DNA of 64,000 bases from an uncultured Bacteroidota bacterium (GTDB lineage: Bacteria; Bacteroidota; Bacteroidia; Flavobacteriales; Flavobacteriaceae): the NCBI GenBank assembly GCA_913047695.1, contig CAJWUI010000007.1, forward strand, positions 1 to 64,000, read 5' to 3'. Under the pieces are notes generated by a model. That model was not told the origin of the DNA and ran no database searches. It was given only the letters and a program-made list of their open reading frames with translations. How positions within the stretch are numbered: the stretch's first letter is position 1; every line of letters begins with the position of its first letter. Below are positions 8,304-16,500 of the stretch, piece after piece. Made by a program: the position numbers and the translations under genes.

Positions 8304-9101
8304 ATGAAAAATTTTTTTACAATCATTTTCTTATCATTCATGACCTTTTCTTTTTCTCAAGATTATTTTACTCATGATTATAGATACATACCTGCGGATA
8401 AGCTTGAACATCATATTAAAATTGAAAAACACTTTTGGAGTAAAGTAGCTCAATTACTTGTCAAAGAAGGTAAGCTTAAGGGATGGGCAATGCTTCAAAG
8501 AGAAGGAGGTTCATCAAATGAACCGAATATTTATTTTTATATTGGAATTGGAGATAAAAATAATCTAGATAATTTCTATGATAATTATGCTAAAGCTAGA
8601 AACTCTGTTTTAAATTCAATTGGGGAAGATGCCGCAGAGCTTGTTAAAATCACTTTAAATGTTGAACCAACAAATATTTTTAATACTATAATGCAGAGAA
8701 CAAATTCAGTATCGACAAAGAAAAATTACGAGTTGAATTATATCAAAATCAACTATGCTAAAGTAAATGGGAATATTGGCCAATTTTCTAACATGCAAAA
8801 AAATATGTGGGGGAGCTTTATAAAAAAAGAGATGGATAAAGGTAATGGAAGTCAAGTAATGTGGGCCACTGCAAGGAAGGTATCTCCAAATGGGAATGGT
8901 TATAATTGGAATTTTATGACTATTGATGGATATGAAACTTTATCTGACGTGTTAGCACCCTCGTGGAATTCTAACACAAAATTTCCTCAAGGATTAGATA
9001 AAATTAATTCAATGATGGAAGGTGGAACTTTCTACAAACAAGTTATTTGGAAAGTTTTAATGTCTGTGGACGGCGAGGGAAACTTTAGAATTCGTAACTA
9101 A
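8304..9101 (+). CDS. secreted paralog B, possible dimeric alpha/beta-barrel protein
   Basis: A 265-aa exported protein with signal MKNFFTIIFLSFMTFSFSQ. The mature part repeats the plan of the protein at 6411: an EGKLKGWAMLQREGG segment near residue 60, a polar helix with DNFYDNYAKARNSV, then a second half with the MWATARKVSPNG strand and YNWNFMTIDGY. Direct identity between the two is modest, so the copies are old. It may act as a secreted small-molecule-binding or oxygenase-like protein, but no active site can be assigned. A terminator follows directly after its stop. Confidence 0.68.
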   Translation: MKNFFTIIFLSFMTFSFSQDYFTHDYRYIPADKLEHHIKIEKHFWSKVAQLLVKEGKLKGWAMLQREGGSSNEPNIYFYIGIGDKNNLDNFYDNYAKARNSVLNSIGEDAAELVKITLNVEPTNIFNTIMQRTNSVSTKKNYELNYIKINYAKVNGNIGQFSNMQKNMWGSFIKKEMDKGNGSQVMWATARKVSPNGNGYNWNFMTIDGYETLSDVLAPSWNSNTKFPQGLDKINSMMEGGTFYKQVIWKVLMSVDGEGNFRIRN

Positions 9102-9107
9102 ATTAAT

Positions 9108-9132
9108 AACCCTCCACCAGGAGGGTTTTTTA
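9108..9132 (+). terminator. Rho-independent terminator
   Basis: An AACCCTCC / GGAGGGTT stem with an ACCA loop and a run of T follows the stop of the secreted paralog by a few bases. Confidence 0.85.
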
Positions 9133-9177
9133 TAAAAGTTCGTATTAAGTTAAAATATTATTAGTAATTAAATCAAA

Positions 9178-11355
9178 TTAATTTAAGGAGTAGGCTACGT
9201 AAGAATCTCCAGATTTTGTTCCCATTTTTCCACCTCCACATGCAATAACAATATATTGTTTTCCTTCTAATTCATAAGTCATTGGAGTTGCATAGCCGCC
9301 GGCAGGTAATTTACTTCTCCACAACTCTTCTCCTGTGATTTTATCAAAAGCCCTAAAATATTCATCGTTAGTAGCCCCAATAAAAATTAGTCCACCTGCA
9401 GTAAGAACCGGACCACCATAGTTTTCTGTTCCTGTTTTTGAAAAACCAAGCTTTGTTAATTCATCGTACTCACCAAGTGGAACTTGCCAGACAATTTCAC
9501 CTTTATTTAAATCTATCGCATTTAGTGTTCCCCAGGGGGGTTTAATTGCAGGATATCCATTCTCATCCATAAAACGCCCAAAATAGTTAACTGAATAGGG
9601 TGAAAAATTAGGATCAATTTCTTGTAATGATGTTACTTCAACTTTTATATTGTTGTCTTCTAGAAGGTAAGCGGTTAGTAGATCAATTTGAGTTTTTGAA
9701 ATTTGAGGCATGGGCATCATGCTCCCTTTACCTTTGGAAATTGTAGTTGCTAAATTCAAAGCATTATATCGGTTTTTTAGATTATTTAAACTAGGGATAT
9801 TAGACATTCCATTTAAATCAGCACCATGACATCTTGAGCACTGCTGATTGTAAATAACTTTGCCGTAATCTTTAATCTTATCTCCATTTTCTGAAGATGA
9901 AAAATCTACTTTTTTTGCAATTGATACCCATGGCATTTCGTTTGAGTTTACGTAGAGCCAATTACTATTAGGGTCATATGCTGCACCGCCCCACTCAGCA
10001 CCACCATCTAAACCAGGAAATGTTACTGACCTAATTTTTTCGCTGTGTGGAATAAATTGTCCTTCTGAGTTTAAAGTTTCCCATACCTGTTTAACTGTCT
10101 TATCTAGTATTTTGTCTTTTTGAGTTGGAGTCCAAGCAAGCATAGCTTTTGCATTTGGGAACATGTCGTTAATCTGGTCTTTGGAAAATTCTTGTCTTGC
10201 AAAAGGAGGAATATGTGTTGGTAAAGGTTGGGTCGGCCATGATTTTTCTCCATCAAGTTTTGCTAATTTAACTGGTATTTCTTCTATTGGATATATTGGC
10301 TCCCCTGTTAATCGATCAAAAACAAACAAGTGTCCTGACTTTGTTACCTGTGTTACGGCTTTTATTTTACTTCCATTTCGATTTATTTCAACCAAATTCG
10401 GTGGGGCTGGCAGATCCCTGTCCCACAGATCATGGTGAATGAATTGAAAATGCCATACTCTTTCTCCATTTTTTGCATTTAGTGCGATCAGAGAATTTGC
10501 AAATAAATTTTCTCCTGATCTATTTCCTCCCCAGAAATCATATGATGCTGATCCTGTAGGGATGTAAGCAATACCTGTCGACTCGTCAAGAGTCATTCCA
10601 GCCCATGAATTTGCACCACCCATATGTTTCCAAGCATCTTTCGGCCATGTCTCATAGCCGTATTCTCCAGGATGTGGAATTGTATTAAACCTCCATACTA
10701 ATTCACCAGTATTAAGGTCATAAGCACGAATGTGCCCTGGAGATGCTCCCGGACCCTCATGAACTCTTGAACCTTGAATTAAAATATTGTCATAAACCAC
10801 TCCTGGTGTGTTGGCTATAACAATCATTTCATTGTGAGGGCGGCCTAAGTTTTTTCTAAGATCTACTTTTCCATTTTCACCAAAAGTTTTTTCAGATTTT
10901 CCTGTCAAAGCGTCTACTGCGTATATGTAGCTTCCTGAGGTGTAAACTATCCTTCCATCTTGCCCATCATCCCAATAAATTAATCCTCTATTGACACCCC
11001 ACCAGCCTGGACCAGCATCCTTGCCATGATCAAATTCCCATATTTTTTTTCCAGTTTTTGCATGGATTGCAAAAAGGCTAGTTAAAGGATTTGTACCATA
11101 TAGTATCGTATCAATAACAATGGGACTACATTGTATTTGAGTTGTATTTTTGGAATTTAGAATCCCTCCAGATTTATATTCCCAAATTTTCTTTAAGCTT
11201 TTTACATTTTTTGTATTAACCTGATTTAAACTTGAATAATGACTTCTTGATTTGTCACCTAAATATTCATTCCAGCTTTTAAAATCGTTTTTAACCTCAA
11301 CGGTGTTGCAGTTCATTAATACTAGCAGAATAGGTAGAAAAATTAACTTTCTCAT
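9178..11355 (-). CDS. PQQ-dependent dehydrogenase with internal cytochrome c domain
   Basis: A 725-aa quinoprotein, probably a lipoprotein (signal ending LVLMNC, Cys 16). Repeated W-motif blades of the PQQ beta-propeller are visible (IHAKTGKKIWEF, YDLNTGELVWRF, LNAKNGERVWHF, FDKITGEELWRS). Family members oxidise sugars or alcohols in the periplasm. A c-type heme site CSRCHG lies at about 504-509, with SMMPMP as the likely Met ligand about 50 residues on. This domain sits inside the propeller: blade sequence resumes after it (LNAIDLNKGEIVWQV). The heme would pass electrons from PQQ onward. The substrate is not determinable, and no pqq biosynthesis genes are in the window. Confidence 0.88.
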   Translation of the reverse strand: MRKLIFLPILLVLMNCNTVEVKNDFKSWNEYLGDKSRSHYSSLNQVNTKNVKSLKKIWEYKSGGILNSKNTTQIQCSPIVIDTILYGTNPLTSLFAIHAKTGKKIWEFDHGKDAGPGWWGVNRGLIYWDDGQDGRIVYTSGSYIYAVDALTGKSEKTFGENGKVDLRKNLGRPHNEMIVIANTPGVVYDNILIQGSRVHEGPGASPGHIRAYDLNTGELVWRFNTIPHPGEYGYETWPKDAWKHMGGANSWAGMTLDESTGIAYIPTGSASYDFWGGNRSGENLFANSLIALNAKNGERVWHFQFIHHDLWDRDLPAPPNLVEINRNGSKIKAVTQVTKSGHLFVFDRLTGEPIYPIEEIPVKLAKLDGEKSWPTQPLPTHIPPFARQEFSKDQINDMFPNAKAMLAWTPTQKDKILDKTVKQVWETLNSEGQFIPHSEKIRSVTFPGLDGGAEWGGAAYDPNSNWLYVNSNEMPWVSIAKKVDFSSSENGDKIKDYGKVIYNQQCSRCHGADLNGMSNIPSLNNLKNRYNALNLATTISKGKGSMMPMPQISKTQIDLLTAYLLEDNNIKVEVTSLQEIDPNFSPYSVNYFGRFMDENGYPAIKPPWGTLNAIDLNKGEIVWQVPLGEYDELTKLGFSKTGTENYGGPVLTAGGLIFIGATNDEYFRAFDKITGEELWRSKLPAGGYATPMTYELEGKQYIVIACGGGKMGTKSGDSYVAYSLN

Positions 11356-11408
11356 AACTGTAAATTAATTAATTGAAAAGTAAAATCATAATAATGAAGC
11401 TGATTTAT

Positions 11409-12341
11409 CTAAAATGATCTTTCACCATTTATATCATATCGGGATAAAAAATTCCATACCAATTCTGAGGTGTTTTGCCCTTGGAAAGTAGTCATAAACC
11501 AGACGTGATCTCCACCAATATATTTGTAGTGTTCAACAGAAACCGAGTTATTTCCCTTATCATAAATATAATGCTCGATGGTGATATCTCCACTATTATC
11601 AAAATTTACTATGGGCTCTGGATTTGTTTTATTAAAATTAATCCAGTAGTCTATTGTATTTTGGACTGAATTATAAAAATTATTTCCATTGTAAGGTAAA
11701 TCGAAATCATTTGTTCCGTGTAGATGAATCACTGGCATTGGGTGTGAGGTAGGTCCCATGCAGTCTAACATAGAACCTGATACAGATGCTACTGCAGCAA
11801 TAATTTCACTTTTGTGATTGGCAAGCCCATAAGCCATCATTCCTCCATTAGAATAGCCTACAGCATAAACTCTTTCTAAATCGATATTATAATTAGATGA
11901 AACTTCCTCCACAAGAGTTTCTATAAATCCGAAATCATCAACATCACTCTTATTGTCTTCTCCACTAGGGCATGCATTCCAGTGAGTACTTCCGTCTAGA
12001 TCAAGGCCTTGAGGATAGATTAAAATAAAAGTTTCAGCCTCTGCTAAACGACGCATGTCTGATTCATTCATATATTGATAGGCGTCACCACTAAATCCAT
12101 GAAAATTTAAAACAACCGGAACTGAAAAAGAACCGTCATATGAATCAGGTATATACAAAACATACTCTCTATTTACACCCTGATGAATAATTGTTTGAAA
12201 GTCCGAGGATAAATCATCCGGTTTTGAATAGTTTTTTGTTTCGGTATTAACACAACTATTTATTAAAAAAACTGAAATAACTAAAAAAAATATTTTTTTT
12301 CTTATTGCCAGAAAAACTTTTAGGATCAAATGCATCATCAA
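11409..12341 (-). CDS. PHB-depolymerase/feruloyl-esterase-like lipoprotein hydrolase
   Basis: A 310-aa alpha/beta hydrolase of the esterase-PHB (LpqC) family. The signal ends in a lipobox, LINSC (Cys 30). The fold motifs are in order: VVLNFHGFSGDA (oxyanion region), FILIYPQGLD, WNACPSGEDN, and the nucleophile elbow GYSNGG with Ser about 164. PVIHLHGTNDFDLPYNG carries the acid Asp, and the catalytic His lies near GGDHVW. These enzymes cleave hydroxyalkanoate or feruloyl esters outside the cytoplasm, and the exact ester is unknown. Several Met codons at the N-terminus make the start uncertain by a few residues. It lies 53 bp upstream of the PQQ dehydrogenase on the same strand. Confidence 0.85.
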   Translation of the reverse strand: MMMHLILKVFLAIRKKIFFLVISVFLINSCVNTETKNYSKPDDLSSDFQTIIHQGVNREYVLYIPDSYDGSFSVPVVLNFHGFSGDAYQYMNESDMRRLAEAETFILIYPQGLDLDGSTHWNACPSGEDNKSDVDDFGFIETLVEEVSSNYNIDLERVYAVGYSNGGMMAYGLANHKSEIIAAVASVSGSMLDCMGPTSHPMPVIHLHGTNDFDLPYNGNNFYNSVQNTIDYWINFNKTNPEPIVNFDNSGDITIEHYIYDKGNNSVSVEHYKYIGGDHVWFMTTFQGQNTSELVWNFLSRYDINGERSF

Positions 12342-12379
12342 TTTATCTGAGTGAATTTTACTGGAAAATTAAAAATAAT

Positions 12380-12387
12380 TATATTTG
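12380..12387 (+). promoter_or_regulatory. -7 box TATATTTG
   Basis: TATATTTG is a perfect match to the Bacteroidota -7 consensus TAnnTTTG. Transcription would start near 12394 and run through the hairpin at 12455 towards tRNA-Arg. Confidence 0.4.
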
Positions 12388-12393
12388 AATTCA

Positions 12394-12480
12394 TCAAAGC
12401 AGCCTGTTAAAAATATTTATCGATGTAGCCGCTACGCTACCATTCTAACCAAAGCCCCTTCCAAAAAGGGGTTTGTTCTT
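12394..12480 (+). ncRNA. possible short RNA or tRNA leader ending at a hairpin
   Basis: Between the TATATTTG box and the terminator-like hairpin lies about 85 nt containing a second hairpin, GTAGC-cgctac-GCTAC (12425-12440), GC-rich compared with the surroundings. No known RNA family is recognised. It may be a small RNA, or the leader of the tRNA-Arg transcript. Confidence 0.25.
12455..12480 (+). terminator. terminator-like hairpin before tRNA-Arg
   Basis: A CCCCTT / AAGGGG stem with a 5-nt loop (extended by weak A-T pairs) is followed by TTTGTTCTTTT. No plus-strand gene ends just before it, so what it terminates is unclear. Confidence 0.5.
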
Positions 12481-12482
12481 TT

Positions 12483-12554
12483 GCCCTCCTAGTTCAACGG
12501 ATAGAACAAGAGTTTCCTAAACTTTAGATCCAAGTTCGATTCTTGGGGAGGGTA
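12483..12554 (+). tRNA. tRNA-Arg (CCT anticodon)
   Basis: A full cloverleaf can be drawn: acceptor GCCCTCC/GGAGGGT (first pair G-U), D-stem GTTC/GAAC, anticodon stem AGAGT/ACTTT with loop TTCCTAA (anticodon CCT, reads AGG), and T-stem CCAAG/CTTGG with loop TTCGATT. The discriminator base is A, and the CCA end is not encoded. It lies 100 nt before the esterase start. Confidence 0.93.
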
Positions 12555-12654
12555 CAAAATCCTCCGATTTAGTTTGTGGTTTTTCTTTTATATTTGATTA
12601 AAACAAATAACAATGAGAAAACTTTTAATTGGATGTGATGTAATTTTTAAAAAG

Positions 12655-13500
12655 ATGAGAACACCCTACATAGTTCTTCTTTTAATTCCTTTCTTCTCAT
12701 TTTCGCAAAAAACAATTTCTGTAAATTATAAAAAGTGGGATCTTAAATCATTTCCGGAGTCTAAGATAAATATTGGCGGCTCCGAGGGTTATTATTATGA
12801 TAATGTATCTGAGCCTCAAATGGATTTATATCTGCCAAAGGGAAAGGCTGTTACTGATAAAGCCATGATAATTTGTCCAGGCGGAGGACTTTATTTCTTA
12901 TCCTATGTAAAAGAGGGTATAGAGGTAGCTAAAAAGTTAGCTTCAAACGGAATTACAGCAATTGTGTTAAAATATAGAACATACCCGAGAGAAGGCTCTG
13001 TTTTTGAATGGCATAAAACCTTTTGCTGTGATAATAAAATAGCAATAGATAGTGCTAAAACAATATTACCCTACTCATCAAAAGACGCTTTAAGTGCAAT
13101 TGAAATGATAAGAAATAAGGCTAAAAAATATAACATTGACCCAAATAAAATTGGACTTATGGGATTCTCAGCAGGAGGGGCTGTGACAATGGAGGCTACA
13201 TATAAATCAACTCCCAAAAATCAGCCCAACTTTATTGCCCCAATTTATCCATGGATGGATATAGTAGACAAACAAAATGTTCCGCAAAATAAACCACCAG
13301 CTTTTATCTCCTGTGCAAATGATGACCCATTAAAGCTAGCTGCACCAAGCGTACAAATCTATAAAGATTGGATCTCAGCCAATGCGAAGGCAGAGCTTCA
13401 CATGTTTAGTGAGGGCGGACATGGATATGGTATGAATGATTTATCTATACCAGTAGGTAAATGGTCAGACTTACTGGTTGATTGGATATTGAGTTTGTGA
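12655..13500 (+). CDS. secreted alpha/beta hydrolase (acetyl-esterase/BD-FAE-like)
   Basis: A 281-aa exported hydrolase. I choose ATG 12655 over 12613 because it gives a compact signal peptide (MRTPYIVLLLIPFFSFSQ). The HGG-like oxyanion segment is CPGGGLYFLS, the nucleophile elbow is GFSAGG (Ser about 172), the acid lies in ISCANDDPL, and the histidine in SEGGHGYGM. This order is typical of acetyl-xylan-esterase and feruloyl-esterase-like proteins of polysaccharide-degrading Bacteroidota. No glycan locus (susC/susD) surrounds it, so the substrate stays open. It starts shortly after tRNA-Arg and may be read from the same transcript. Confidence 0.82.
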   Translation: MRTPYIVLLLIPFFSFSQKTISVNYKKWDLKSFPESKINIGGSEGYYYDNVSEPQMDLYLPKGKAVTDKAMIICPGGGLYFLSYVKEGIEVAKKLASNGITAIVLKYRTYPREGSVFEWHKTFCCDNKIAIDSAKTILPYSSKDALSAIEMIRNKAKKYNIDPNKIGLMGFSAGGAVTMEATYKSTPKNQPNFIAPIYPWMDIVDKQNVPQNKPPAFISCANDDPLKLAAPSVQIYKDWISANAKAELHMFSEGGHGYGMNDLSIPVGKWSDLLVDWILSL

Positions 13501-13554
13501 AAATAATTAACAAACCAGTAGTTTTTTTAGTTTTTTTATTCATTTTTCTAATCA

Positions 13555-13565
13555 TTTGTATATTT
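13555..13565 (+). promoter_or_regulatory. TTTGTATATTT promoter-like element
   Basis: A one-base variant of the recurrent TTTGTATATTG element. It ends one base before a possible ATG (13567) and 20 nt before an in-frame ATC (13586). The latter matches the spacing to start codons seen for the other copies. Confidence 0.4.
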
Positions 13566-13585
13566 AATGACTAAATTTTGTAGCC

Positions 13586-16500
13586 ATCAAACAAGCACTT
13601 AGCCTTTTAGTATTTTTACTTTTTCAGATTTCATTTTCCCAAGGGATTGTTCAGAATGGTAATACTATAGAGTGTGATGGTACTGCTGTCGGTGATAGTG
13701 CTTCAATAGGAGGTAAAACAATCTATGTAGTAGATAGAGATGCACTTATCTCAATTGTAGAAAATGGTGATTTCACTTTCACTCCCTCTGGATCTGCTTC
13801 GTCGACTACAGTTACTCCAACCGATTTAAGTTGTGTTTGTACCTCCAATATAACTGATATGAGTTTTATATTTAAAAGAGACGGAGTTTATGGGAAGTCA
13901 AACTTTAATACAGACATTAACAATTGGGATGTCAGTAATGTAACTAGTATGCAATCAATGTTTGAAGAGGCTAGTAACTTTGACAATCCACTCAATTACT
14001 GGGACGTTAGACTTGTTGAGAACATGCAAGCAATGTTCAAAAATGCAGCATTATTTAATAGAAGTTTAAATGATTGGGATGTATCAAATGTAAAAAACTT
14101 TGCCGCAATGTTTCAATCAGCATCTGTGTTTAATAAATCACTTGATAACTGGGTTTTATCACCACAGCTTACGAATCTAAACTATATGTTTTGGGAGGCT
14201 ACAAGATTTAATCAACCTTTAGATAACTGGGTTACAACTAACATAAAATCACTTCAAGGCACGTTTAGAAAAGCAAGAGATTTTAATCAGGATTTAAGCA
14301 CTTGGGACGTAAGTGAAGTCACCCGTATGGATAAACTTTTTTACGGTGCTGCTTCGTTTAATGGTGATATAGATAATTGGCAAGTGCAGAAAGTAATACG
14401 ATTGTCTGAAACTTTTAGAGATGCAATTAGTTTTAATAGGAATATTTCTGGGTGGCAAACATTAAAGCTACAGTTTATGAATTGGACATTTGCAAATGCT
14501 GAAAGTTTCAATGTAGACATAAATAGTTGGGATGTTGAGGAAGTTGTAAATATGAATTATCTATTCAGAGATACTGACATATTTGACCAACCATTAAATC
14601 TGTGGAAAACATATAAGTTAAAATCGACAGAAGGAACATTTTATAAAGCAATAAAATTCAATAGACCTTTAGATGATTGGGATACAGATGAGGTTACAAA
14701 TATGAAAAATATGTTTTTTGAAGCAGTTGAATTCAACAATGGTCAAAGTGGTGGGGTTTCTAACACATTAAGCTTTAATATGTCTTCGGTCAAAAACACA
14801 CAAAGCATGTTTTGGAAAGCATCTAAATTTAACGCGCATCTTTCAGGTTGGGATTTAGGTGAAGTTACTGAAATGGCGTCAATGTTTCGTGATTCAAATT
14901 GGAATAATGGAGCGAGTGCTGGGGTCTCCACAACATTATCTTGGAATGTTGAAAAAGTTAAAAATATGAGTAATATATTCCTTAATAATGGTGCGTTTAA
15001 TGCTAATATTTCTGCTTGGAACCCTTTAAGTGTTGAAGGCTTAAGCTCAGCTTTCGCAAATGCATCAGCTTTTAATAATGGGTTCCCTCCCGGATCTGCA
15101 GGGACAGCAACTATCTCCAACACATTAGATTGGAATATGCCCCGCTTATATAGTGAGGATACTCGGGCTGCCCGAGGTTTGGGATTAGGGAGTACTTTTT
15201 ATAAAGCCACTGCATTTAATTCGTATGTAAATAATTGGAACGTTTCTTCTATTCATAACATAACCAACATATTTTATGATGCTACTTCTTTTAATCAACC
15301 TTTAGATAATTGGAATGTTGGGAATATAGAGTTTATGGAAAATGCATTTAGAGGTGCCACATCCTTTAATCAGCCCATAGGTAATTGGGATGTTACTTCA
15401 GTAGAAAAATTTAACAATATGTTTCTGGGAGCATCAACATTTGACCAGGATATATCATGTTGGTGTGTTCCTAATAACCCTGAAAGAAACAACTTTAGCA
15501 ACGCCTCTCCTATAGATGCTAAACCAAACTATATACCTCGATGGAATCTGCCCTGTTCTCCCATTTTAACTATGGATGATTCTTTTTCCCTTGCCGGAGA
15601 TGATACTTTGATTGGCCCAGGCGAGAGCATAACATTCACAGCTAGTTTTGACAGGGACATCGCAAGTACGGTATCATACAGCTTGAATGGAAGTTCAATT
15701 TCTTCAATGACTGCTGTAAACTCAACAACCTTCACAGTCTCCATAGCTGCAAATGATTTAGCTGATAATACTTATTTGTTTACAATAGAGACTACCGATT
15801 ATTGTGGAGCTAGTTATAATCCTGCTGATGCTACTTTAAATGGAAGTGAAACAGCTACTGATACCATTGAATTTACTGTCGATAAAACACCTCCAAATGT
15901 TACTCTAACGCATAATCATCCAGACAACATCCTCTCAGGTAGTGATACTGTGGAAATTACCGCAACATTTTCTGAAGGAGTTGTATCTCCTACTTTAAGT
16001 CTTGACGGGTTGTTTGCAAATGCCGCAATGACCGGTTCCACATCCTCTGTTTGGACCTATAATATTGATATTACCACATTAACAGTACCCCCTTCAGGCG
16101 ATGATTACTTTGTAACAATAAATGCCAGTGATCCAGCTGGTAACAACTATACTTCATCTACAGGAATTCAAGATGGTAATGAAACCTCTGTAGATAGTAT
16201 CACTTTTACCATTGATAATACACCACCGACAGTAGTTTTAACAGATAGTGATCTTGATGATATTGTTTATCCAGCAGACTCAATAACAGTTACAGCAACA
16301 TTTTCTGAAGCTATGACAAGCGCACCACAAATTAGTTTTTCAGGTGGCCCACAAGATATAAACATGTCCGCTACAAGCTCCCCATCAGTTTGGACTTTTG
16401 TGTTTGACTTTCCATCATACTCTCTTCCAAGTGGAATTTATACCCTCACAGTAAGTGGCACTGATATTTCAGGAAACCCGTATTCAGGGAGCGAAGATGT

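Noticed and set aside
14743-15123. 126-aa antisense ORF in the BspA region
   Set aside because: A shadow of the repeat-coding strand with no signal, domain or promoter.
13900-15500. Regularly spaced similar DNA segments suggesting a repeat array or CRISPR
   Set aside because: Spacing and content follow the DUF285 protein repeats; the units are diverged and translated.
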